A stretch of 43,617 bases of DNA, from the NCBI GenBank assembly GCA_900546645.1, contig URDR01000014.1:1-43617 (forward strand), in the 5' to 3' direction. The translations under genes and the position numbers were made by a program. The first letter of the stretch is position 1. Each line of letters begins with the position of its first letter. The notes under the pieces were generated by a model, which made no database searches, was not told the DNA's origin, and was given only the letters and a program-made list of their open reading frames with translations. The stretch comes from an uncultured Bacteroides sp. (GTDB lineage: Bacteria > Bacteroidota > Bacteroidia > Bacteroidales > Bacteroidaceae). Positions 9,551-18,776 of the stretch are shown piece by piece.

Positions 9551-9660
9551 GAGATTCTTTTCCGAATTTGAGGTTTATCCCGAAGGAAATCACTTTCCAT
9601 AAGACAAAGTTCCACTCTTTCCTGCTTTATTTCTGCTGATTCCAAGGATAAATTCTACAG

Positions 9661-9740
9661 CCCACAGTTATGAGTCGTACGACCCACTATTATGGGTTAT
9701 ATAACCCACTATTATGAGTTGTATAACCCATAATAGTGGG
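9661..9740. repeat. 22-bp tandem repeats with nested palindromes
   Basis: The 378-bp gap between the divergent gltX and HD-domain genes contains three 22-bp units beginning at 9661, 9683 and 9705 (each starts CCCAC and contains TTATGRGTYGTA or a close variant), then an inverted half unit to 9740. The second unit and the inverted copy make a perfect 19-bp inverted repeat (9683-9701 with 9722-9740). Inside it, TGGGTTATATAACCCA at 9693-9708 is itself a 16-bp palindrome. No coding potential is seen here. Function unknown; DNA cruciform, intergenic mobile repeat or regulator site are all possible. Confidence 0.85.
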
Positions 9741-9893
9741 CAGTAGAATTTATGGGCAAAAAACAACATTCCTAACCAGCCTTCTGCCCAAACCCGATTG
9801 CTTTATTCTTGATTTTCTTTTAGAAAAAAGCAAGAGATTCATCGGTTTTCTCCTATTTTTTTCTTACTTTGCAGCATTAAACATGCTACCTAT

Positions 9894-11951
9894 ATGAAAA
9901 ATTTTCAGACAGAAGGAAAGTTCTCACTCAAAGAACTCTGCTATAAATGTATGATTTTCGTCTTAACTACGATTGTCATTGTCTATTTCCTCCCTCATGA
10001 AGGCAAATTCAACTATCAGTTTGACATCAATAAGCCGTGGAAATATGGACTGCTGCAAGCTTCCTTTGACTTCCCGATCTATAAAGATGATGCTGCCATG
10101 AAGAAAGAGCAAGACAGTATCATGCAGTTATATACCCCTTATTACAAACTGGACAAGGATGTATCAAGGCAGATGATCGACAAATTCAAAAAAGACTATG
10201 CACAGAGCTTAAGTCATATCATTCCTGCACCTGCCTATAAGCATCATATCGAACGCCTGTTAAACCTGATTTATTCCACAGGAGTTATTGCCCCAAACGA
10301 CTTCTCACAGCTGGAACAAGACAGTATGCAGCATATTCAGGCTGTAGATGGAAATCTGTCGAACTTGATTGAAATAAATGAACTGTATTCTTTCAAAAAA
10401 GCATACGAGAAGTTGATTAATACTGATACAATTCATTACAACAAAAGTCTGCTTCAACGCTGTAACCTGAACAATTACATCATTCCGAACCTCAGCTATG
10501 ACGCAAACAAATCGGAAACAGCCAAGCGGGATTTACTGAGCGGGCTGTCATGGGCAGACGGATTTGTCATGAACGGACAAAAAATCATTGACCGGGGAGA
10601 AATTATTAATCCGCAGACATACAATATCTTGAAATCGCTGGAAAAGGAATGGAACAAACGCAGTGAAACAGTTACCGAAAAACGGCTGACCCTCTTGGGA
10701 CAGTCACTCTTTGTGGCTATTCTCATCGCCTGCTTCATGATTTATCTGGAGTTATTCCGACGTGATTATTACGATAAGCGGGGAAGCTTAGCTTTATTGT
10801 TCATTATCATCATCTTTTTCCCGGTGTTGTCGTCGGTCATGGTCGAAAATGCCTTTTTCAGTGTATATATTGTTCCCTTTGCCATGATTCCCATGACCAT
10901 CCGCATTTTCCTTGACTCGCGTACTGCATTTATGGCTCATATCACCACGATTTTATTATGCTCCATTGCCTTACGCGCCCCACATGAATTTATTCTTCTG
11001 CAAAGCATTGCCGGAATGGCGGGCATTTACAGCTTACGCGAATTATCGCAACGCTCGCAGCTGCTGCAAAGCGCACTGGTGGTTACCATAGCTTACTCGG
11101 TGCTTTATTTTGCCCTTGACCTTATCCATGTACACGAATTGGCTCAATTAAGCACTCACATGTATGTAAACTTTATCTTAAACGGAATCTTCCTATTGTT
11201 TACTTACCCGCTTCTCTTCATTCTTGAGAAGATATTCGGCTTTACTTCCAACGTAACTTTAGTAGAGCTTTCCAATATCAACAACAAACTGATGAGGGAA
11301 ATGTCGGAAGTTGCACCGGGTACCTTCCAGCACTCTTTGCAGCTGGCCAACTTAACAGCTGCTGCAGCCAACCGCATCGGAGCCAACAGCCAGTTGGTTC
11401 GTACAGGAGCCATGTATCATGACATCGGAAAAATGCTGAACCCTGCTTTCTTCACTGAAAACCAGTCGGGAGTAAATCCGCACAACCAACTTGATTATAA
11501 ACAAAGTGCTCAAATCGTAATCAGCCACATTACCGACGGTATGAAACTGGCCGACAAGTATAATTTACCACAGGTAATCAAAGATTTTATCTGCACGCAT
11601 CATGGTTACGGACTGACCAAATATTTCTATATATCTTATCAGAACGAGCATCCCGATGAGGAAGTAGACAAAGAAGCATTCCGCTATCCCGGTCCGAACC
11701 CTTTCACGAAAGAACAAGCCATCTTGATGATGGCAGACTCCGTGGAAGCTGCATCCCGAAGCCTGCCGGAATATACAGAAGAAAGTATCTCTGCTCTGGT
11801 GGAAAAAATTATAGACAGTCAGGTGCAAGACGGGTATTTCAAAGAATGTCCCATTACTTTCAAAGACATCTCTACCGTAAAATCTGTGTTCAAGGAAAAG
11901 CTGAAAACCATGCACCACACGCGTATCAGCTACCCGGAGCTGAAGAAATAG
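9894..11951 (+). CDS. 7TM receptor with HD hydrolase domain (PgpH/YqfF-like)
   Basis: A 685-residue membrane protein. One membrane segment near residues 18-35 is followed by a large extracytoplasmic 7TMR-HDED-type domain (to about 265), then seven membrane helices, and a cytoplasmic HD domain. The HD metal-binding motifs are present: FQHSLQLANL, the pair in MYHDIGKM, HITDG and CTHHGYG. Homologues of this architecture (PgpH in Firmicutes) hydrolyse cyclic di-AMP, so that is the probable substrate, although no cyclase is visible here. It converges on the sulfatase-maturase gene with only one base between the stop codons. Confidence 0.9.
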   Translation: MKNFQTEGKFSLKELCYKCMIFVLTTIVIVYFLPHEGKFNYQFDINKPWKYGLLQASFDFPIYKDDAAMKKEQDSIMQLYTPYYKLDKDVSRQMIDKFKKDYAQSLSHIIPAPAYKHHIERLLNLIYSTGVIAPNDFSQLEQDSMQHIQAVDGNLSNLIEINELYSFKKAYEKLINTDTIHYNKSLLQRCNLNNYIIPNLSYDANKSETAKRDLLSGLSWADGFVMNGQKIIDRGEIINPQTYNILKSLEKEWNKRSETVTEKRLTLLGQSLFVAILIACFMIYLELFRRDYYDKRGSLALLFIIIIFFPVLSSVMVENAFFSVYIVPFAMIPMTIRIFLDSRTAFMAHITTILLCSIALRAPHEFILLQSIAGMAGIYSLRELSQRSQLLQSALVVTIAYSVLYFALDLIHVHELAQLSTHMYVNFILNGIFLLFTYPLLFILEKIFGFTSNVTLVELSNINNKLMREMSEVAPGTFQHSLQLANLTAAAANRIGANSQLVRTGAMYHDIGKMLNPAFFTENQSGVNPHNQLDYKQSAQIVISHITDGMKLADKYNLPQVIKDFICTHHGYGLTKYFYISYQNEHPDEEVDKEAFRYPGPNPFTKEQAILMMADSVEAASRSLPEYTEESISALVEKIIDSQVQDGYFKECPITFKDISTVKSVFKEKLKTMHHTRISYPELKK

Positions 11952-11952
11952 C

Positions 11953-13179
11953 TTAAAGCTCGCCCCGGCGGATAGCTTCCATAATATTTGCGGGAGCACG
12001 CTCAGCAAGTAGTTCCTTTTTCATATAATCCATATAGGGAGCTACATGCTTGAAGAAGCGATGGTATCCTTTGCAGAGATAGTTCAGGCCCGGTTCACCG
12101 GAAGCGGTAGTTGCAAACCTGTTTTTCGGACACTCTCCGTTGCAGGCAAAAAGAAACTCACACGCACGACACTGCGCAGGAAGCGACTTCTGTTTCATCT
12201 GCCCGAACTCCATTTGCCGCTCGCTATACATCATCTCTACCAAGGTTTGCTGATAGATATTACCCAACTTGAACTCAGGGAATACATAATGGTCGCAAGC
12301 ATAGACATCGCCGTTAAACTCCATCACGCCAGCGTGGCCGCATGTCTTTGCCATGGAGCAAACGCCCGGCTGCTCACCTACCCAGTTGGCTAAAGTGGAA
12401 TCAAAAAGCTGAATGAAAATCTGCCCCACATCGTTGCGCACCCATTCATCAAAAAGTGTACAAAGAAAGTTTCCCCATTGTTCGGGAGAAACCGAAAAGT
12501 CGGCAAGCTGCTCTCCGGGCTGCAGCGGAGTAGCCAAGTAGCGTCCGTCTTCATGTTTACTCAACCGCTCTACGATAGGGGCAAACTGAATGTAACGGCA
12601 ACCTATTTCTTTAAAGAAGTGATAAAACTCAAGCGGATAGTCGGCATTATAGTCATTCACCACCGCCATAGCATTCCATTCCACTCCATGCTTGTTCAGT
12701 AAGCGTATTCCTTGCATCACCTTCGCAAACGAAGGACGCCCCGACCGGTTTTTCCGATACTCGTCATGAAACTCCTGAGGTCCGTCTATCGAAATGCCCA
12801 CCAACCAATTATTCTCCTTGAAGAACTCACACCATTCATCGGTCAGCAACGTACCGTTCGTTTGGATACAGTTATCAATCGCATGTCCGCCTGCATACTG
12901 ACGTTGCAGTTCAACTACCTTCCGATAAAAGCTTAACGGACGCATCAGGGTCTCACCCCCGTGCCAGGTGAACAAGACTTCATGCATGGTCTGCGAACCG
13001 ATATACTCACGAATGAACTTCTCAAGCAATTCATCGCTCATTACATGCTTCGAGGTATCTTTATAAAGATTGGCTTTTTCCAAGTAATAGCAATAAGCAC
13101 ACGCTAAATTACATACAGCTCCCACCGGCTTTGTCATCACATAGAGAGGGCGGGCAAAAGGATATAAGGTCTGATTCAT
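11953..13179 (-). CDS. anaerobic sulfatase-maturating enzyme (radical SAM)
   Basis: A 408-residue radical SAM enzyme that converts a cysteine or serine in sulfatases to formylglycine under anaerobic conditions. The radical SAM cluster motif CNLACAYCYYLEK lies near residue 24; IQTNGTLL and GISIDGPQEFHDEYR are typical of the family. The C-terminal SPASM-type region carries further cluster cysteines, including CRACEFLFACNGECPKNRF. In gut Bacteroidales the enzyme supports growth on sulfated host glycans such as mucin and chondroitin sulfate. It is the last gene of a leftward group with the tyrosine phosphatase, PHP protein and priA. No sulfatase gene is adjacent. Confidence 0.94.
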   Translation of the reverse strand: MNQTLYPFARPLYVMTKPVGAVCNLACAYCYYLEKANLYKDTSKHVMSDELLEKFIREYIGSQTMHEVLFTWHGGETLMRPLSFYRKVVELQRQYAGGHAIDNCIQTNGTLLTDEWCEFFKENNWLVGISIDGPQEFHDEYRKNRSGRPSFAKVMQGIRLLNKHGVEWNAMAVVNDYNADYPLEFYHFFKEIGCRYIQFAPIVERLSKHEDGRYLATPLQPGEQLADFSVSPEQWGNFLCTLFDEWVRNDVGQIFIQLFDSTLANWVGEQPGVCSMAKTCGHAGVMEFNGDVYACDHYVFPEFKLGNIYQQTLVEMMYSERQMEFGQMKQKSLPAQCRACEFLFACNGECPKNRFATTASGEPGLNYLCKGYHRFFKHVAPYMDYMKKELLAERAPANIMEAIRRGEL

Positions 13180-13183
13180 TCTT

Positions 13184-13669
13184 TTATACGTTTACATTAT
13201 TATCATCTGATGAAAGAGATTCCAGCAAACCGCTGCAAGCATCTTCCAGTATATCGAGTACATTCTCAAAGCCTTGAGCTCCTCCGTAATACGGATCGGG
13301 CACATAATCCGCAACCTTCACCCGGCAATAATCCGTCATCCGGCGAATCTTTTGCTCGGCTTCTATACTTGGAGCCCGCTCTTTCAGAGCATCAATGTTG
13401 CGGTCGTCCATTCCGAGAATCAAATCGAACGCATAAAAGTCGTCGGTACATACGGGACGTGAACGATGCGTAATGTGATACCCTCTCCTACTTGCATGCG
13501 CACGCATCCGTTCATCCGCCAACTCCCCCTGATGATAATTGCTGATTCCTGCCGAATCAACTTCTATTTCCTTTTCCATACCTGCTTTACGAAGATAGGT
13601 ACGCATAATCTCTTCGGCAGATGAAGAGCGGCAGATATTCCCGAGGCAGACAAATAATATTTTCTTCAT
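13184..13669 (-). CDS. low-molecular-weight protein tyrosine phosphatase
   Basis: A 161-residue cytoplasmic phosphatase. The P-loop CLGNICRSS near residue 8 supplies the nucleophilic cysteine and arginine (C-x5-R-S), and VPDPYYGG near residue 124 holds the general-acid aspartate. Both are intact. Bacterial homologues act on tyrosine kinases of polysaccharide export or as arginine phosphatases; the substrate is not clear here. The gene sits four bases from the sulfatase maturase and 49 bases from the PHP gene, all on the minus strand. Confidence 0.95.
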   Translation of the reverse strand: MKKILFVCLGNICRSSSAEEIMRTYLRKAGMEKEIEVDSAGISNYHQGELADERMRAHASRRGYHITHRSRPVCTDDFYAFDLILGMDDRNIDALKERAPSIEAEQKIRRMTDYCRVKVADYVPDPYYGGAQGFENVLDILEDACSGLLESLSSDDNNVNV

Positions 13670-13718
13670 AGGGTTGTAAATTATTGAGTTTGTAAGTTTT
13701 TAGTTCTTAAGTTCTACG

Positions 13719-14432
13719 TTACTTTATATGTAAATACGCTTTAAGCCGTTCCACACTGGTGTTCATTACCAAGTCTTCCGGGAAATCAGTTTCTGCCAAC
13801 AAAGGCAAGACATACTCATACGTAGCTATATCGAAAGAAATATGTGCATCGCTCCCCAAAATCACTGGCACCTCATAACGCTTGCAAAGGCGAAGAATCT
13901 CCAGATTGTTGTCTTTCGCTTCCAGTTTCTTACGGCAGGGCTTTAATGAGCTGTTGTTTATCTCCAGCAACGTATGATGCGCTTTAGCAGCAAGCACTAT
14001 CGGTTCAAAATCCAGCTGGGCAGTTCCGTCGCCCGGATGACTGATGATATGCGTATACGGATTAGAGATTGCTTGCATCATTCCATAGGTATTCTCTTCT
14101 ACCGTTCCCGGTTGATAACACAGCGAATGGATACCGGCGATACGCAAATCGAGCATTCCCATCATATGCTCATCCATATCCAGCTTACCCTTAGTATCCA
14201 GAATATTAATCTCTGCCCCCAAAAGCAAGTCAATGCCATACATGCGCCGCGGCACCACATGGAGGTTACGGAAATAAATCAAATCGCATGTACCCGGAAT
14301 ACCCGGTGAATGTTCGGTTATACCCAGCAGTTTCAGTCCCCGTGAGGAGGCCTCCTGCGCCATTTCCTGTAAAGTACTAAACGCATGACCGCTCATGATG
14401 GTATGCGTATGTACATCAAGTTCTATCTTCAT
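13719..14432 (-). CDS. PHP-domain phosphatase (YcdX-like)
   Basis: A 237-residue metal-dependent hydrolase. The start DVHTHTIMSGHAFSTL gives the first PHP histidines, followed by GITEHSPG, IISHPGDG and LGSDAHISFD, which complete the expected metal-ligand set. The family contains YcdX-type phosphatases and histidinol phosphatases; the short single-domain form fits YcdX best, a trinuclear-zinc phosphatase with uncertain physiological substrate. It lies 12 bases downstream of priA and is likely in the same transcript. Confidence 0.9.
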   Translation of the reverse strand: MKIELDVHTHTIMSGHAFSTLQEMAQEASSRGLKLLGITEHSPGIPGTCDLIYFRNLHVVPRRMYGIDLLLGAEINILDTKGKLDMDEHMMGMLDLRIAGIHSLCYQPGTVEENTYGMMQAISNPYTHIISHPGDGTAQLDFEPIVLAAKAHHTLLEINNSSLKPCRKKLEAKDNNLEILRLCKRYEVPVILGSDAHISFDIATYEYVLPLLAETDFPEDLVMNTSVERLKAYLHIK

Positions 14433-14444
14433 TTCTATTTTTAT

Positions 14445-16907
14445 TTACATCGGATCTACATCATAATAAACCAGCAGCGAGCGGAAACGTTCATCTTCGA
14501 TAACCGAACGCTGCACCTGAAGCAAGTAAGCCCTGACCTTTGCCATTGAAGCCGACCGTTCCACCTTAATGACAATTTTCTTGATATACAGCGTCTGGAT
14601 ACGCGAAACCGGAGGACGGTCGGGTCCCAAAACGCGTTCGCCCAAACCACTGCGTAGGTATGCAGCCATCACAGAAGAGGCTTGCTCAAGCACCTCCTCC
14701 TTGCGATGTTTCAAATAAACATATACCAAGCGGTAAAAAGGAGGATATTTAAAAAGATTCCGCTCTTCCAACTGTTCTTGATACAGTTGAAGATAAGCAT
14801 TATTCATAACCTGATGAATCAGAGGAAGCTCAGGCGATTTCGTCTGTAATACCACCAGTCCTTGCTTATTTCTCCGCCCTGCACGCCCTGCCACCTGCGC
14901 CATAAGCTGGAATGCCCGTTCATACGACCGGAAGTCCGGATAATTAAGCATCGAATCGGCATTCAGTATTCCCACCACACTTACACGATCAAAGTCCAAT
15001 CCCTTTGAAACCATCTGCGTTCCAATCAGAATATCGGTCTTTCCCTCTTCAAAGTCAGCAATAATCCGTTCGTAAGCTGTACGCGTACGCGTAGTATCCA
15101 GATCCATTCTGGCGACCTTCGCCTCCGGAAAAATCAAGCGGATATCATCTTCTATCTTTTCTGTGCCGAATCCCCGGTTCAGCAGCTCTACACCTCCGCA
15201 AGCCGGACAAGATTTCGGAACCGGATAAGTATAGCCACAATAATGGCAAGTCAGCTGATTTAACCCTTTATGGTAAGTAAGACTCACATCACAATTCTTA
15301 CACCGAGGTACCCAGCCACATGTACGGCATTCAATCATCGGAGCAAATCCACGCCGGTTCTGGAATAAGATTACCTGCTCTTTCTTCTCCAGAGCCTCAC
15401 GGACTTTCTGCAAGAGCAACGGAGAGAACTGAGCCGTCATTCGCTTCTTGCGCGCCAATTCTTTAATATCCACCAGTTCAATATGAGGAAGTTGAATCTG
15501 CTGATGCCGTTCTTTCAATTCTACTAGTCCGTATTTCCCGTGAGTGGCATTATAATAAGTCTCCATACTCGGAGTAGCAGTACCCAGCAGTGTCTTCGCT
15601 CCAAACATCGAAGCAAGCATAATGGCTGCACTCCGGGCATGATAACGCGGAGCCGGATCCTGCTGCTTATAAGTAGTTTCATGCTCTTCATCTATTATCA
15701 CAAGTCCAAGCCGGCGAAAAGGCAAGAACACAGACGAACGCACCCCCAATATCACATCATACTCGTTGGCTGAAAGTTGCTTGCGCCATATTTCTACCCG
15801 CTCCGCATCGGGAAACTTTGAATGATAAATACCCAAACGATTCCCGAATACCCGGCGCAAACGCTCGGTTATCTGAGTGGTCAATGCTATTTCTGGCAAT
15901 AAATACAGCACCTGCTTGCCAGCCTTTAAGGCTTCTGATATAAGGTGAATATAAATTTCGGTCTTTCCACTTGCCGTAACTCCATGAAGCAAACAGACAT
16001 TTTTTTGATGAAAACAAGTCAATATGGATTTGAATGCCTGCAACTGTGCTTCACTCAACGGATTTAAAGCAAAGGTTTTAACGTCTCTTTCAGAAAGCCG
16101 CCCTATTTCACTGGTATATAATTCAAATATTCTCTTTTCAACCAAGCCATTCAGCACAGCCGATGACCCCCCTGAGGCTTCAAGAAGCTGTTTTTTTGAC
16201 ACCTCCTTCAGTTTCCCTCCTTCTGCCTTCCAGCCAGAGAGTTCGATATATTTCATCAACAGCGCCAACTGCTTAGGAGCACGTGATAATCTGTCAAACA
16301 GAATATGAAGATTTCGTTCGCTACGCATTCCCTCCGGCAAAACAACACGCATCTCTGTACGAGGTTTATAACTACGCTTTAGCTCCTCCTTTACACAAAT
16401 TGCTCCCTTGTCAAGTAAAGACTTTACCAAAGAAAGCAGGTTCTTAAAACCTGTCACTTTTTCCAGTTGAGTAATACACTGCTCCTGATCGGAAGACAAT
16501 AAATCGAGTATACGCTGTTCCCGCTCCGGAAGAGGTTCAAGTGTCTCAAAGTCCGGATTATAAACCACCATCGTTTCGCTCTCCAACTTCATACCTGAAG
16601 GCAGAGCTGCTTTATAAACATCGCCTAATGTGCAGAGATAATAGTCGGCCATCCATTTCCAGAACTCATATTGCCGGGGTAAAATAACCGGTTCCGAATC
16701 AAGTACTTCAACTATTTCTTTTATTTCATAAGCCTCCGGAGGAGCAGTATGAATACGGGTTACAATAGCCGTATAAAACTTCTTCCTTCCGAATGGCACC
16801 ACTACCCTACATCCTTCCCGCAGCTGAAATTCCGCACCGGAAGGAACAGCATAAGTATATTGTCCGGCAATGGGCAAAGGCACTATGACATCTACATATC
16901 TCTTCAT
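14445..16907 (-). CDS. priA: primosomal protein N' (replication restart helicase PriA)
   Basis: An 820-residue superfamily 2 helicase that binds stalled or collapsed replication forks and reloads the replicative helicase. The N-terminal DNA-binding domain is followed by Walker A (GVTASGKTEIY), the DEEH box (VIIDEEHETTYKQ), an insertion with eight cysteines that bind two zinc ions (CRTCGWVPRCKNC, then CHYCGY and CPACGG), and helicase motifs GTQMVSKGLDFD and QVAGRAGR. All key residues are present. It is the first gene of a leftward group running to the sulfatase maturase. Confidence 0.97.
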   Translation of the reverse strand: MKRYVDVIVPLPIAGQYTYAVPSGAEFQLREGCRVVVPFGRKKFYTAIVTRIHTAPPEAYEIKEIVEVLDSEPVILPRQYEFWKWMADYYLCTLGDVYKAALPSGMKLESETMVVYNPDFETLEPLPEREQRILDLLSSDQEQCITQLEKVTGFKNLLSLVKSLLDKGAICVKEELKRSYKPRTEMRVVLPEGMRSERNLHILFDRLSRAPKQLALLMKYIELSGWKAEGGKLKEVSKKQLLEASGGSSAVLNGLVEKRIFELYTSEIGRLSERDVKTFALNPLSEAQLQAFKSILTCFHQKNVCLLHGVTASGKTEIYIHLISEALKAGKQVLYLLPEIALTTQITERLRRVFGNRLGIYHSKFPDAERVEIWRKQLSANEYDVILGVRSSVFLPFRRLGLVIIDEEHETTYKQQDPAPRYHARSAAIMLASMFGAKTLLGTATPSMETYYNATHGKYGLVELKERHQQIQLPHIELVDIKELARKKRMTAQFSPLLLQKVREALEKKEQVILFQNRRGFAPMIECRTCGWVPRCKNCDVSLTYHKGLNQLTCHYCGYTYPVPKSCPACGGVELLNRGFGTEKIEDDIRLIFPEAKVARMDLDTTRTRTAYERIIADFEEGKTDILIGTQMVSKGLDFDRVSVVGILNADSMLNYPDFRSYERAFQLMAQVAGRAGRRNKQGLVVLQTKSPELPLIHQVMNNAYLQLYQEQLEERNLFKYPPFYRLVYVYLKHRKEEVLEQASSVMAAYLRSGLGERVLGPDRPPVSRIQTLYIKKIVIKVERSASMAKVRAYLLQVQRSVIEDERFRSLLVYYDVDPM

Positions 16908-17105
16908 ATTTGCAAACTTACAGAAAATTCAGCGGAAAACCTGCATCCCATCCTTAAAACTACCAAATCGACTATTGCTAAACGGGCAACCTTTCCTTCC
17001 AGCCTCCTTCTTTCCTTTCTATTACACCCATGTTAGATTATTCTCAAATCACCATACTTCGGTAAAAAAACAACCAAAGCATGGTGTAATTCCTTCATTA
17101 TCACT

Positions 17106-17113
17106 TAGTTTTG
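17106..17113 (+). promoter_or_regulatory. -7 box upstream of the decayed oxidoreductase
   Basis: TAGTTTTG fits TAnnTTTG and lies 23 bases before the start codon of the oxidoreductase remnant, so the remnant may still be transcribed. Confidence 0.35.
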
Positions 17114-17136
17114 CTGTAACTAAATCTCAAGCAATT

Positions 17137-17587
17137 ATGAAGACTTACAAAATAGGAATTCTCGGCACAGGAGGGATCGCCGAGAAAATGGCTATTACCT
17201 TAGGTGGAATGACAGGGATTAAACGCTATGCAGTGGCATCGCGTACCCAAGACAAAGCTGAAGCCTTTGCCCGCACATGGCATTTTGAAAAAGCATACAG
17301 CTCATACGAAGCACTGGCTGATGACCCGGATGTGGACTTGATTTATATTGCAACTCCTCACTCTCATCATTATGAACAAGCATGCATATAACACCACAGC
17401 CGTTTATTACGCTCCACAACAGATTACTGGCTATGAGTATCAAGTAGCGGCTTCTATTGAAGCACTTGAAAAGGGCTGGCTTGAATCACCTTATATGCCT
17501 CATAAGGAAACGCTTCGCATCATGAAACAAATGGATGGACTACGCCGTGAATGGGGAGTTGTTTATCCGTGCGACCAAGAAAAATAA
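17137..17587 (+). pseudogene. Gfo/Idh/MocA oxidoreductase remnant, internal deletion
   Basis: The first 85 codons encode a good Rossmann start (KIGILGTGGIAEKMA, then DPDVDLIYIATPHSHHYEQA) and stop at 17391. From about 17385 a different frame resumes with the family's C-terminal end (GYEYQVAASIEALEKGW, then SPYMPHKETLRIMKQMDGLR) to 17587. Complete members have about 320-330 residues; only about 150 are accounted for, so the middle (the rest of the cofactor domain and most of the substrate domain) has been lost and the junction is out of frame. It cannot make an active dehydrogenase. Confidence 0.88.
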
Positions 17588-17596
17588 TTCAATAGC

Positions 17597-17643
17597 AAAG
17601 AGGGCTGCAATCACCGGAAACGGATATTGCAGCCCTCTTTTTT
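17597..17643 (+). terminator. hairpin terminator between convergent genes
   Basis: A perfect 15-bp stem (17597-17611 with 17626-17640) with GC-rich core is followed by a T-run. It lies between the oxidoreductase remnant and the convergent barrel gene and can serve both. Confidence 0.85.
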
Positions 17644-17664
17644 CTAAAAGCCCATAAATATAAA

Positions 17665-18249
17665 TTAGAACATGTAAGCTACCGAAACCTGCCAGGTATT
17701 ATTGTCAAAATTTACATGAGTCTTATTGGTCCCTTCTTCTTTCCACATCATTCCGGTATCTTTCAGACCAATGTTATAATTTGCTCCTACATGTACATGA
17801 CCTAATATCTTTAAGCCGGCACCTACGTTTAAGCTGGTCGACTTCTTATTAAACTCACACACATCGTGGAAGAAACGACTACCTACATTAAATCCGAACT
17901 GAGGTCCTACCGCAAGATAAGCTCCCACTACACTGCTGAATCCAATAGTCCATTTCAGATTAATAGGAATTTCAATACTCTTTTTGGTTGTTGAACCTTC
18001 ATCCGTATCTATTCCATACTGATTATAAAGCGCTGATACATCTACCCCCATCCCAAGCAAAGGCAAAGTAAATTCGGCTGTAGGACCGAAAAAGAATCCA
18101 CTTTTATTATCCGGGCGAAAGACTTCTTTCGATACTGAAATCTTTGAAACGTTTAAACCTCCCTTGATACCAAACTGAAATTGGGCATGAGCCGGTACAG
18201 CCATAAACAGGCAGCAAACAACTGCCATAATCGATAAAATTTTCTTCAT
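17665..18249 (-). CDS. PorT-like outer-membrane beta-barrel protein
   Basis: A 194-residue protein with a clear signal peptide (MKKILSIMAVVCCLFMAVPA, cut after AHA) and then a small eight-stranded-type barrel beginning QFQFGIKGGLNVSKIS and ending in an aromatic residue (VSVAYMF). This is the pattern of the PorT/outer-membrane-protein beta-barrel family of Bacteroidetes. Role unknown; members are abundant and not all are related to type IX secretion. The gene is monocistronic, with its own promoter upstream at 18279-18308. Confidence 0.88.
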   Translation of the reverse strand: MKKILSIMAVVCCLFMAVPAHAQFQFGIKGGLNVSKISVSKEVFRPDNKSGFFFGPTAEFTLPLLGMGVDVSALYNQYGIDTDEGSTTKKSIEIPINLKWTIGFSSVVGAYLAVGPQFGFNVGSRFFHDVCEFNKKSTSLNVGAGLKILGHVHVGANYNIGLKDTGMMWKEEGTNKTHVNFDNNTWQVSVAYMF

Positions 18250-18278
18250 AACTATCTTTCTATTAAATTTATCAAAGA

Positions 18279-18308
18279 CAAATATAGTATAATTTCTATG
18301 ATTCCAAA
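18279..18308 (-). promoter_or_regulatory. promoter of the PorT-like gene
   Basis: On the minus strand TATATTTG (18279-18286) matches the -7 box and TTTG (18305-18308) the -33 box with an 18-nt spacer. The start codon is 29 bases downstream of the -7 box. Confidence 0.55.
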
Positions 18309-18532
18309 GAAGACAATTTCAAATTTTCCACCACGCCTTCGAGTTTACCCCCGAAAAAGCCTTGTTGTTCCCATTCAAACACTTAAACATTGGGAATAAG
18401 ATTCTTTACCGTTCCAAATTATACGGTTTGCTATCTTCAAGTAGCCTGTTCAACGAAACAATAGTAAAACAAATGACTTAAAAGGACCCAAAAACGAGTC
18501 TGAACAGCAAGCTTCAACCGAAAGCACATATG
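18309..18532. other. intergenic stretch without recognisable features
   Basis: Between the PorT-like promoter and the tRNA terminator I see no coding frame of substance, no strong inverted repeat and no repeat. Confidence 0.5.
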
Positions 18533-18570
18533 AAAAAGAGGCTGCAACTTATTCAGTTACAACCTCTTTT
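18533..18570 (-). terminator. terminator of the CAU tRNA gene
   Basis: A 16-bp stem with two mismatches (18534-18549 with 18555-18570) lies directly downstream of the tRNA on the minus strand and ends in a run of U in the transcript. Confidence 0.75.
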
Positions 18571-18573
18571 AAG

Positions 18574-18647
18574 TGGGCCAGCTTGGGCTTGAACCAAGGA
18601 CCTCCAGATTATGAGTCTGTTGCTCTAACCAACTGAGCTACAAGCCC
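18574..18647 (-). tRNA. tRNA with anticodon CAU, probably elongator Met
   Basis: On the minus strand the sequence folds as a cloverleaf: acceptor GGGCTTG pairing with CTGGCCC (one T-T mismatch at the sixth pair), D arm GCTCAGTTGGTTAGAGC, anticodon loop CTCATAA, and T arm CTTGG-TTCAAGC-CCAAG. The 3' CCA is not encoded. Initiator tRNA is unlikely because the first base pair is G-C. A tRNA-Ile with a modified CAU anticodon cannot be fully excluded without searching for the other CAU tRNAs of the genome. Confidence 0.93.
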
Positions 18648-18768
18648 GGAGTTTCTTCCTTTTTCAGAAACTTGTGCAAAAGTAATAGTTTACAAGGAGA
18701 CTTGCAACATTTAGGCAGAAAATTTTATTAAAAAAAACGAATCAGATGGCTTCTTCCAATATATATTG

Positions 18769-18776
18769 TATTTTTG
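18769..18776 (+). promoter_or_regulatory. -7 box of the calcium ATPase gene
   Basis: TATTTTTG fits TAnnTTTG and lies 29 bases upstream of the ATG at 18806. A longer reading frame opens at 18746, upstream of this box, so the box supports 18806 as the true start. Confidence 0.55.

Noticed and set aside
9661..9740. CRISPR array
   Set aside because: The 22-bp units are directly adjacent with no unique spacers, and no cas genes are present.
12046..12393. Plus-strand open frames inside the sulfatase maturase and other long genes
   Set aside because: They are shadows in other frames of well-supported genes, with no promoter, start context or family features.
18574..18647. Initiator tRNA-fMet
   Set aside because: The first acceptor pair is G-C, whereas initiators have a mismatched first pair.
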